Shown here: positions 18,199-23,683 of the stretch, piece by piece
Layout of the letters: every line of letters starts with the position of its first letter
How positions within the stretch are numbered: position 1 is the stretch's first letter
Source of the DNA: CAZQKE01 sp964593865
GTDB lineage: Bacteria; Chloroflexota; Anaerolineae; JAAYZQ01
Direction: 5' to 3'
Assembly (NCBI GenBank): GCA_964593865.1
Contig: CAZQKE010000121.1
Coordinates: forward strand, 1-23,683
DNA: 23,683 bases
The notes under the pieces: generated by a model
The model's input: the letters and a program-made list of their open reading frames with translations, nothing else
What the model was told of the DNA's origin: nothing
The model's database searches: none
Program-made: the position numbers and the translations under genes

Positions 18199-18228
18199 CG
18201 GTTTCGGTTGTGGGCAAGACCGAAACCG
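18199..18228 (+). terminator. Terminator hairpin 2 (tandem)
   Basis: A perfect 10-bp inverted repeat (cggtttcggt at 18199-18208, accgaaaccg at 18219-18228) with a 10-base loop, one base after the first hairpin. Two strong stems in a row probably isolate the seven-gene plus-strand run from the convergent gene at 18278-18580. Confidence 0.65.
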
Positions 18229-18277
18229 TCAATGGCGCCGGGGATGACGCCTGGTAGGGCTAACTTCGGTCAACACA

Positions 18278-18580
18278 TCAGTTGACTCCTATCTTGGCCA
18301 ATAATTGGGGCTTGGCGGCTAGTGCTTCGTGTGCAACATGGGCTGCTTCGCGGTACCATTCTAGTGCTGCTTCCAAGCACCTTTCTTCCGGGCGGTCGCA
18401 CGTGACCAATGCGGCCAGTACCCCTTGCCCTTCTGCCCATTTGGCCTCGTTATATCCGTAGGTGGACATGGCCGTAGCGATGTCCAGATCCCGAGGGCCG
18501 TAGGTAACAAGCCGATGCAACCGCCGGATAACCGTACCGACGATCTCTCCGTCCTCCCGATGAGCAACCTTTTTTGCCAT
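18278..18580 (-). CDS. Hypothetical protein, 100 residues
   Basis: Not recognised. The protein is basic at the start (MAKKVAHRED), then largely helical. It includes TYGPRDLDIATAMSTYGYNEAKWAEGQGVLAALV and a second helical stretch with EAALEWYREAAHVAHEALAAKPQLLAKIGVN. The shape resembles helical-bundle proteins that are often about twice this length, so this could be a shortened form; that is a guess. No transmembrane segment or catalytic motif is seen. The start is preceded by ggggtaagg. A TATAAT element and three TTGACAC direct repeats lie upstream, so it is likely expressed and perhaps regulated. Composition is lower in GC than neighbouring genes. Confidence 0.6.
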   Translation of the reverse strand: MAKKVAHREDGEIVGTVIRRLHRLVTYGPRDLDIATAMSTYGYNEAKWAEGQGVLAALVTCDRPEERCLEAALEWYREAAHVAHEALAAKPQLLAKIGVN

Positions 18581-18631
18581 GCCTTACCCCAACGTTCATG
18601 GCGGACTTGGTATTTGCGAGCGTACAGTTCT

Positions 18632-18698
18632 ATTATATCACATCGTGTCAAGGGGATTGTGACAAAAGTGTGTCAAATATGTGGCAAAAGTGTGTCAA
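18632..18698 (-). promoter_or_regulatory. Extended -10 promoter with TTGACAC direct repeats
   Basis: On the minus strand TGATATAAT (TATAAT at 18637-18632) is an extended -10 about 50 bases upstream of the start at 18580. Upstream of it TTGACAC occurs three times (18651-18645, 18676-18670, 18698-18692). The two outer copies belong to a longer repeat TTGACACACTTTTG with a 22-bp period, which puts both on the same face of the helix. This looks like an operator array; no matching regulator gene is adjacent. Confidence 0.5.
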
Positions 18699-18770
18699 TT
18701 TAGCAAAAAGGTTCCTCTTATCGGGCAATGCGCTTTGCAGGCCGGGGATGCTTATTTGCGTGAAAGAGAA

Positions 18771-18832
18771 ACCGCCAAGACGCAAGGGGCCACGGCGGGA
18801 CCTACCTCGGCGTCTTGGCGGTAATTTCCCGG
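18771..18832 (-). terminator. Long inverted repeat, terminator or mobile intergenic repeat
   Basis: ACCGCCAAGACGC (18771-18783) and GCGTCTTGGCGGT (18820-18832) are perfect 13-bp inverted copies with a 36-base gap. Read on the minus strand the stem is followed by ttctcttt, and it lies 35 bases past the stop of the gene ending at 18867, so it may terminate the membrane-protein cluster. Its arms resemble intergenic repeat words common in many bacterial genomes, so it may instead be a dispersed repeat. Confidence 0.5.
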
Positions 18833-18866
18833 TTATTCTGCCCGTAACGATGCCGGGCCGTTGGGT

Positions 18867-19088
18867 TTAGGGGATCGGCGTAATTGCTTCCTCAATGATG
18901 ATGGAAAAGGTGTTACCCACCGCCGGGCCGAACAGGGTCATGGATACGCAGGAGCACAGGCAGCAGATGGCGATCAGCACCAAGATAATGATCAGGGCGA
19001 TCAACCAGCCGCTCATCTTTTTCTTCGGCTCCTCATAGTACGGTTCCTCATACGACGGCTCTTGGTACGTTTGGTAGGGATCTTGCAT
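18867..19088 (-). CDS. Small single-span membrane protein, Tyr/Glu/Pro-rich
   Basis: 73 residues. The first 24 are a cytoplasmic-looking tail with repeated YEEP/YQEP units (YQTYQEPSYEEPYYEEPKKK). These are followed by one membrane helix (about 27-49) that carries four cysteines close together (C42, C43, C45, C47). A short hydrophobic end follows. GGAGGAG lies seven bases before the ATG. It is 22 bp downstream of the DUF4126 gene and probably the last gene of that operon. The function is unknown; the cysteine cluster at the membrane face could be acylated or bind metal, but this is speculation. Confidence 0.7.
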   Translation of the reverse strand: MQDPYQTYQEPSYEEPYYEEPKKKMSGWLIALIIILVLIAICCLCSCVSMTLFGPAVGNTFSIIIEEAITPIP

Positions 19089-19110
19089 GTTTGTTCTCCT
19101 CCTTCCCGAT

Positions 19111-19686
19111 TTACAAGCCCTGGGGTGATTGCCCGGCCTGTCTCCTCCGTCGCCAACGTCGCATGACCCAGATTGCCGTCAGGAGCAGGGCCAGAACGAG
19201 CAGCAACGGGACCAGGATAGACAGGATGGCAACGATAAAGGCCAACACATCCTCGGCGAAGCTGACCACGGGGTTCATTGTGCCCGCCGTGGTTGCGGTG
19301 ATGACCGGACGGACCGTCGCTTTGGCGGCGTGGACGCCTCCGGCTACCAGCAGGCCGCAGGCCAGGGCCAGGACCGGGTGCATCTCGCCGATAATACCCG
19401 AATTGGCGGCAAAGAGCACTGCGCCCGCAGCCGGCCGGATGAAGGTCTGGATGGTATCGTTGGCCGTGTCCACCGCCGGAATTTTGTCCACCAGCATTTC
19501 GATTAGGAGCAGGATGATTAGCAAGCCGATCACCCACCAACTTGTCAGGGCGTCCCAGGGTGGGTTGAGTTCCACAAGGTCGGTGAAACGGGCCAGCAAC
19601 GCCACGATCAGCAAGGGCAGATAGGCATTGAGGCCCGCCGACGTGGACAGGCCAAAGGCGGTCAAGACGTTCAGCAAGGCGTCCAT
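19111..19686 (-). CDS. DUF4126 integral membrane protein
   Basis: 191 residues with several membrane helices. It begins LLNVLTAFGLSTSAGLNAYLPLLIVALLARF, the typical DUF4126 opening, followed by ELNPPWDALTSWWVIGLLIILLLIEMLVDKIPAVDTANDTIQTFIRPAAGAVLFA. The conserved charged loop (DKIPAVDTANDTIQTFIRP) and the later GLLVAGGVHAAKATVRPVITATTAGTMNPVVSFAEDV are present. The C-terminus is basic (RRWRRRRQ). The family has no known biochemical role. AGGA is five bases before the ATG. It lies within a minus-strand cluster of membrane proteins. Confidence 0.88.
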   Translation of the reverse strand: MDALLNVLTAFGLSTSAGLNAYLPLLIVALLARFTDLVELNPPWDALTSWWVIGLLIILLLIEMLVDKIPAVDTANDTIQTFIRPAAGAVLFAANSGIIGEMHPVLALACGLLVAGGVHAAKATVRPVITATTAGTMNPVVSFAEDVLAFIVAILSILVPLLLVLALLLTAIWVMRRWRRRRQAGQSPQGL

Positions 19687-19705
19687 CGTTTTCCTGCCAT
19701 ATAGT

Positions 19706-19740
19706 ATCCCCTCCCCAGGTACGTGCCTGCGGGAGGGGAT
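19706..19740 (-). terminator. Hairpin after the zinc-ribbon gene
   Basis: Arms atcccctccc (19706-19715) and gggaggggat (19731-19740) make a perfect 10-bp stem with a 15-base loop, just past the stop at 19748 on the minus strand. There is no T-run. It may terminate or attenuate transcription between the zinc-ribbon and DUF4126 genes. Confidence 0.55.
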
Positions 19741-19747
19741 GGTTTCA

Positions 19748-20293
19748 TCAGTATCCGCCGCTTACCCCGGCGACCCCGATCAGGAAGCAGAAGCCCAGCA
19801 CTCCCAGGCACAGGGCAACGGCGGTCAGGCCGATTGCCAGCCAGCCGAGCACCAAACCGGCAACGGCCAGTCCGTCCCCTTCAAGCTCATTGGGCCGTTG
19901 TCTGATTTCGTTGCGGGCCATGTAGCCGAAGATCAGGGCCAGGACGCTGCCCAGCCACGGTAGCAAGGTCCAGCCCAGGATGCCCATGATCAGGGAGGCG
20001 ATGGCCATGCCGCTGGTCTGCTTGGTCGCATACCCCGCCGGTGGTGGTGGAAAGCCGCTGCCGTCCGATACCAGGCGACGTTGAGGGACGGAGGCCGGGA
20101 GGACCGTCGGTTCTTCTTCCGGGGAGCGTTCCGGCTCCGGGGGAGCAACGTCCTCCGGCGGCTCCGCCCCCTCCACGATCTTGGTGGGAGGGAGGTCGGC
20201 GTCTGAGAGGGCCTCCTGGTTCAGCACTGCCCCGCAGTTGCCGCAAAAAACGGCATCATCTTCGTTGGGAGCACCACATTCCGGACAGAACAT
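19748..20293 (-). CDS. Zinc-ribbon, DUF4190-like membrane protein
   Basis: 181 residues. The N-terminal zinc ribbon reads CPECGAPN then FCGNCG (C3, C6, C17, C20). A long acidic Pro/Glu linker (about 25-80) follows. Then come two hydrophobic hairpins with the DUF4190 pattern SGMAIASLIMGILGWTLLPWLGSVLALIFGYMARNEI and GDGLAVAGLVLGWLAIGL. The role is unknown; zinc-ribbon membrane proteins of this kind are common in Chloroflexota and Actinobacteria. Two ATGs are possible: 20299 leaves no space after the ribosome site, whereas 20293 sits six bases after aagga and puts CPECG right at the start, so 20293 was chosen. Confidence 0.85.
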   Translation of the reverse strand: MFCPECGAPNEDDAVFCGNCGAVLNQEALSDADLPPTKIVEGAEPPEDVAPPEPERSPEEEPTVLPASVPQRRLVSDGSGFPPPPAGYATKQTSGMAIASLIMGILGWTLLPWLGSVLALIFGYMARNEIRQRPNELEGDGLAVAGLVLGWLAIGLTAVALCLGVLGFCFLIGVAGVSGGY

Positions 20294-20320
20294 AGCCATT
20301 CCTTTCCATGTCGTCCTTCA

Positions 20321-20342
20321 CCGCCGCGGTGTCCGGCGGCGG
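20321..20342 (-). terminator. Weak GC hairpin after the DUF4013 gene
   Basis: ccgccgc (20321-20327) and gcggcgg (20336-20342) form a 7-bp stem with an 8-base loop in the 68-bp gap between the DUF4013 and zinc-ribbon genes. It could be an attenuator; evidence is thin. Confidence 0.3.
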
Positions 20343-20361
20343 ATTCCGGCTCAACATCCGA

Positions 20362-21057
20362 TTAGATCGCGCCCTCGTCGTAGGATGGCTGCAGCGGTTG
20401 TCCCTGGCCCACCATGTAGGCTTGGCCGAACAGGTGGCCGATGACCATGTAGGAGTAGGGCAGTGTCGCCAAAAGCCCCACACCGCAGACCAGGCTCCCC
20501 AATTGGCCGACAAATGCGGCTACCCAGGTCATGACGAAGGTGATGAGGTAGGTGGACAGATTCTCGCGCACGAAGGCGAGGACGTCGCCGAAGCGGAAGG
20601 CCGCGCTCAACTCGTCGGTGGCAACCCAGAAGGCAATGGCTGCCGGAAGCATAATCGTCAGGATGATGCTCCAGAGGATGATGAGGCAACCAAAGATCGC
20701 CATCAGGATGGCGGCTGCGGTTTCGGAGCTATCGCCCAGCGCGGCGGCAGGGACGATCATGCAGAAAGAGGCGATGATGATGGGCAGGGCGTATACAAAG
20801 CCGATGACCCACATCTTGAGACCGTCCATCAGCAGCCCTCCCCAGTTATCCCACTGGGGCAGCCCATCCGCCTGGCCGTTGAGCACCCGGCGGATGATGG
20901 CGACCGCGTAGCCGTTGAGCACCAAAAATGCCAGGAATATGGGGATGATCAGCCATGAAAACAGCAGACCCACGGCCAGAATGGCCGCTCCGATGAGGAT
21001 GTTGGTGATCCAGTTTTCATCCTCAAACACAAATGTAAATGACTTGCCAATGTCCAT
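20362..21057 (-). CDS. DUF4013 integral membrane protein
   Basis: 231 residues, with about five or six membrane helices. It opens MDIGKSFTFVFEDENWITNILIGAAILAV, then GYAVAIIRRVLNGQADGLPQWDNWGGLLMDGLKMWVIGFVYALPIII, which is the characteristic DUF4013 block (P-x-W-D-x-W-G-x-L-x-x-x-G). FWVATDELSAAFRFGDVLAFVRENLSTYLI near the C-terminal third is also typical of the family. The biochemical role is not known. AAGGAGG is eight bases before the ATG and a good promoter is at 21095-21123, so this is the first gene of the minus-strand membrane cluster. Confidence 0.9.
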   Translation of the reverse strand: MDIGKSFTFVFEDENWITNILIGAAILAVGLLFSWLIIPIFLAFLVLNGYAVAIIRRVLNGQADGLPQWDNWGGLLMDGLKMWVIGFVYALPIIIASFCMIVPAAALGDSSETAAAILMAIFGCLIILWSIILTIMLPAAIAFWVATDELSAAFRFGDVLAFVRENLSTYLITFVMTWVAAFVGQLGSLVCGVGLLATLPYSYMVIGHLFGQAYMVGQGQPLQPSYDEGAI

Positions 21058-21094
21058 CTTTTTGCCTCCTTAGGATAAATTTTTTACGTCCACC

Positions 21095-21123
21095 ATTATA
21101 CCAAAAGTTTGTGGATTCGGCAA
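21095..21123 (-). promoter_or_regulatory. Promoter of the DUF4013 operon
   Basis: On the minus strand TTGCCG (21123-21118), a 17-base spacer and a perfect TATAAT (21100-21095) lie 38 bases upstream of the DUF4013 start. The transcript leader would be about 30 bases and contain the AAGGAGG ribosome site. Confidence 0.75.
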
Positions 21124-21428
21124 TCGTCGTTTCTCGTTGTTCCGGAGCAAGTGTCTTTGCTTGATTCGCACCCCGGCGGCGCAGAGTTCACCGGGGAGCG
21201 ATTGATTGTGCACGGTTTCTCTTCGTGCCCTCGGCGTCTTTGAAGGCGGCGAGTGGGAACGATGAATGCACACGCCCTGTCCGTTGTTCTCTGCCGATTC
21301 CTTTACGTTGGGAGATGGCCCGGGTTGCAGAATGTGGCCGGAAAGGCGATCCGTTCCGTGGGAAAAGCGTCGGTCAAGCGTGGGCCGTGTGCAACCCCCG
21401 TCGCTATGCAAAAAAGGCCGAGATGGTG

Positions 21429-21434
21429 TATAAT
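21429..21434 (+). promoter_or_regulatory. -10 element of the PBP gene
   Basis: A perfect TATAAT preceded by TG lies 23 bases before the start codon at 21457. No good -35 is present at the right distance (best is tgcaaa at 21407), so this may be a regulated promoter or one driven mainly by its -10. The leader would be only about 15 bases and contains GAGGAGG. Confidence 0.55.
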
Positions 21435-21456
21435 GACCGGTGGTGAGGAGGGCGAG

Positions 21457-23683
21457 ATGTTTGCCAGAGTCGGTCCGGGGCGCCGTCTGTGGACGGTGAT
21501 GGCTTGTTTGCTCGGTCTGATCTTCCTGGCCGGGGGAGCGGGCTATCGCTATCTGTTTGCCGATCTACCCGCTCTGGACGACCCGGCAGAGTTGTACGGC
21601 TATGCCGCCGCCCCCAGCAGCAAAATCTACGACCGGCAGGGAAGGTTGCTCTTTGAGATGCCGCCGCCCCACGGTGGCTTTCACTCACCCGTCCCCCTGG
21701 AAGAGATCCCCCTGCCGCTGCGGCAGGCCGTCATCGCCACGGAGGACGCCCGCTTTTACGAAAATCCCGGTGTAGACTTTTGGGCCATCCTCCGTTCGGC
21801 CTGGCTCAACCTGCGCTACGGGCGGATCGTCTCCGGGGCCAGCACCATCACCCAGCAGTTGGCCCGCAATCTGCTGCTTTCCCCCGACGAACGCTACGAG
21901 CAATCCTACCGCCGCAAGCTGCGGGAGGCGGTGTTGGCCTGGCGCATCACCCGCCGCTATTCCAAGGATGAGATCCTGGCCCTTTACCTGAACGAGATCT
22001 ATTTCGGCAACATGGCCTACGGCGTGGAGGCGGCGGCCCAGACCTATTTCGGCAAGCACGTCCGTGACCTGGACCTGGCCGAATGCGCTTTGCTGGCCGG
22101 GCTGGTCCAATCGCCGCCCTACTACAACCCCTTCGAGCACCTGGACCGGGCCAAAGAACGGCAGGCGGTCGTCCTGGGGCTGATGGTGGAGCAGGGGTTC
22201 ATCACCGAGGCGGAGGCCCGCCGGGCGGCGGAGGAGGACCTGGCCCTGGCTTCGGCGCCGTTCGCCATCCGCGCCCCCCATTTCGTGATGTACGTCCGCA
22301 ACCTCTTGGAGGAGGAGCTGGGCCTGGAACGGTTGGAGGCGGGCGGCCTGCGCGTGTACACCACATTGGACCTGGACCTCAACGAGGCGGCCCGTGACAT
22401 CATCCGCCACCGCTTGAGCCGTCTGGCCACCTGCAACGGCCGGAGGGATGATTGCCCGCCCGGCGGCCACAATGTGCGCAACGCCGCCCTGGTCGCCCTT
22501 GATCCCCAAACGGGTGAAATCCTGGCCATGGTGGGCAGCCCCGACTATTTTTCGGCCCGCATTGACGGCGCGGTGAACGGGGCGACGGCCCTGCGGCAGC
22601 CCGGCTCCTCCATCAAGCCGATTACCTACGCCGCGGCCTTTGCCACGGGCAAGCTCACCCCGGCGACGATGATGCTTGACCGGCGCACCTCCTTTGTGAC
22701 TAAAGAGGGGACCTCCTATGTGCCCCTCAATTATGATTTGCAATGGCGCGGGCCGGTGCTGTTGCGCGAGGCATTGGCCTCTTCCTACAACCTGATCGCC
22801 GTCAAGGTGCTGGATACCATCGGCATCAAGACCATGACCGACCTGGCCCGGCGGTTGGGCATCACCACCTTTGACGACCCGGAGCGGCTGGGCTTGGCCG
22901 TAACCCTGGGCGGCGGCGAGGTGCGCCTTTTGGAAGAGACGGCGGCCTATGCCGCCTTTGCCAACGGCGGCCGCGTCGTCCGGCCTGTGGCCATCCTGCG
23001 CGTGGAGGATGAGGAGGGGAACCTGCTTTGGGCGCAAGAGGGCGGCCTCGGCGAACGGGTGCTGGATGAGCGGGTGGCCTACCTGATCTCCGACATTCTC
23101 TCCGACAACACGGCCCGCACGCCCGCCTTTGGCGAGGAAAGCGTCCTCAAGCTGACCCGCCCGGCGGCGGTCAAAACCGGCACGACGACCGATTTCCGCG
23201 ATAACTGGACGGTGGGCTATACGCCCGACCTGGTGGTGGGGGTGTGGACCGGCAACGCCGACAATGAACCGATGCGCGACGTTTCGGGCATTGACGGCGC
23301 GGCGCCCATCTGGCACGATTTTATGGAGCTGGCCCTCAAGGGCCGCCCCGTCCGTTCCTTCACGCGGCCTCCCGGTCTGGTGGAGGCGGAGGTCTGCGCC
23401 CTGACCGGCGAGCCGCCCGACGACGATTGCCCCTACCGCGTCACCGAACTGTTTATCGCAGGCACGGAGCCGCATCCGGTTTCCAAGCCTGAAATGCGAC
23501 TTGCCCAGGGGGAGGCACCGATCCCGACCTCCGATCCGCCGCTCTCTCTGAGCAGCCCGGACCGAAACGCCGTCTATCGCCTGGACCCTTCGTTGCCCGC
23601 CGATGCCCAGCGGATTGAGGTGGCGGCGCGGGCGGGGGTTTCGCTGCGCGAGGTGACGCTGCGGGTGGATGGGCAGCCGCTGG
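21457..23683 (+). CDS. pbpC: Class A penicillin-binding protein, PBP1C type (partial)
   Basis: 742 codons are visible and the gene continues past the window. An N-terminal membrane anchor (about 12-33) is followed by a GT51 transglycosylase with ATEDARFYENPGVDF (E96), SGASTITQQLARNLL and KDEILALYLNEIYFGNMAYGVEAAAQTYFGK. The transpeptidase has SSIK (S384, K387), SYN (S443 to N445) and KTGTTTDF (K573). After about residue 680 a C-terminal domain starts (LSLSSPDRNAVYRLDPSLPADAQRIEVAARAG) that matches the BiPBP_C domain of PBP1C. It polymerises and cross-links peptidoglycan at the outer face of the membrane. All catalytic motifs are intact. AGGAGG is five bases before ATG 21457. No alpha-2-macroglobulin gene, the usual PBP1C partner, is in the window. 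Confidence 0.93.
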   Translation, partial: MFARVGPGRRLWTVMACLLGLIFLAGGAGYRYLFADLPALDDPAELYGYAAAPSSKIYDRQGRLLFEMPPPHGGFHSPVPLEEIPLPLRQAVIATEDARFYENPGVDFWAILRSAWLNLRYGRIVSGASTITQQLARNLLLSPDERYEQSYRRKLREAVLAWRITRRYSKDEILALYLNEIYFGNMAYGVEAAAQTYFGKHVRDLDLAECALLAGLVQSPPYYNPFEHLDRAKERQAVVLGLMVEQGFITEAEARRAAEEDLALASAPFAIRAPHFVMYVRNLLEEELGLERLEAGGLRVYTTLDLDLNEAARDIIRHRLSRLATCNGRRDDCPPGGHNVRNAALVALDPQTGEILAMVGSPDYFSARIDGAVNGATALRQPGSSIKPITYAAAFATGKLTPATMMLDRRTSFVTKEGTSYVPLNYDLQWRGPVLLREALASSYNLIAVKVLDTIGIKTMTDLARRLGITTFDDPERLGLAVTLGGGEVRLLEETAAYAAFANGGRVVRPVAILRVEDEEGNLLWAQEGGLGERVLDERVAYLISDILSDNTARTPAFGEESVLKLTRPAAVKTGTTTDFRDNWTVGYTPDLVVGVWTGNADNEPMRDVSGIDGAAPIWHDFMELALKGRPVRSFTRPPGLVEAEVCALTGEPPDDDCPYRVTELFIAGTEPHPVSKPEMRLAQGEAPIPTSDPPLSLSSPDRNAVYRLDPSLPADAQRIEVAARAGVSLREVTLRVDGQPL

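Larger units (their letters stand above)
21058..21456. other. Divergent intergenic region, 399 bp
   Basis: No convincing gene. It contains the DUF4013 promoter at its left end, a TATAAT before the PBP gene at its right end, and in between repeat-like words (ctcggcgtc 21230-21238, gatgaatgca 21261-21270) that also occur at 11228-11236 and 11256-11265. The centre has short GC-rich inverted repeats (ccccgg and ccgggg around 21175-21200), but none is strong. Confidence 0.5.

Noticed and set aside
18632..18650. TTGACA box paired with TATAAT before the 100-residue gene
   Set aside because: The spacing is only 8 bases, far too short for a -35/-10 pair; the TTGACAC copies look like operator repeats instead.
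18771..18832. Insertion-sequence remnant bounded by inverted repeats
   Set aside because: No transposase, no target-site duplication visible, and only 36 bases between the arms.
21058..21456. Possible small plus-strand gene (73 codons from 21225)
   Set aside because: No ribosome site, no recognisable protein, and it runs into the PBP promoter.
21685..23475. Minus-strand open frame of 596 codons
   Set aside because: Shadow of the penicillin-binding protein, which has all expected catalytic motifs.

Overview
The window is GC-rich bacterial chromosome. It most likely comes from the Chloroflexota (Anaerolineae or a related class). This is an inference from gene content and style: Thr/Pro-rich extracytoplasmic linkers, a plant-type glutaminyl cyclase lipoprotein, a large c-type multihaem protein, small DUF4013/DUF4126/zinc-ribbon membrane proteins, and a CHAT-NTPase-TPR protein. 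No rRNA, tRNA, CRISPR array, transposase or integrase was seen.

Left part (1-7797): a defence-like island. A minus-strand gene (3953-183) encodes a 1256-residue protein with a CHAT protease domain, a STAND-like NTPase and twelve 46-residue TPR units, built on almost identical 138-bp DNA repeats. Divergently, a plus-strand pair encodes an ABC/AAA ATPase (4260-5324) and a TOPRIM/DUF4435-like protein (5333-6031), an arrangement like PARIS-type or OLD-like phage defence. The two transcription units share a 306-bp intergenic region in which each has a TTGACC-17-bp-TAnAAT promoter, and the two -35 boxes lie inside a perfect 10-bp inverted repeat. The same strand continues with a cobalamin/Fe-S reductive-dehalogenase-like protein (6063-7232) and a toxin-antitoxin pair (7265-7797).

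Middle (7799-18142): mostly housekeeping. DNA polymerase X with a PHP domain starts one base after the toxin stop and overlaps a membrane-anchored SH3b protein. A minus-strand nitrilase-family gene (11070-10234) carries Gly where the catalytic Cys should be, although its promoter is near consensus. Then comes a tight seven-gene plus-strand run: a monothiol glutaredoxin-like protein, plsX, an alpha/beta hydrolase of the monoacylglycerol lipase type, a glutaminyl cyclase lipoprotein, radC, gatB and an 18-haem cytochrome c with a recent 198-bp internal duplication. Two tandem hairpins close this run.

Right part (18278-23683): a short hypothetical gene preceded by direct TTGACAC repeats; a minus-strand cluster of four small membrane proteins (DUF4013, zinc-ribbon/DUF4190-like, DUF4126, and a 73-residue Tyr/Glu/Pro-rich single-span protein) with a clear promoter; and, divergently, a class A penicillin-binding protein of the PBP1C type that runs off the window end.

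The most interesting element is the pairing of a CHAT-NTPase-TPR protein with an ATPase/TOPRIM pair through mirrored promoters, next to a toxin-antitoxin module. It is a candidate composite anti-phage system. The functional link is an inference from layout and domains only.
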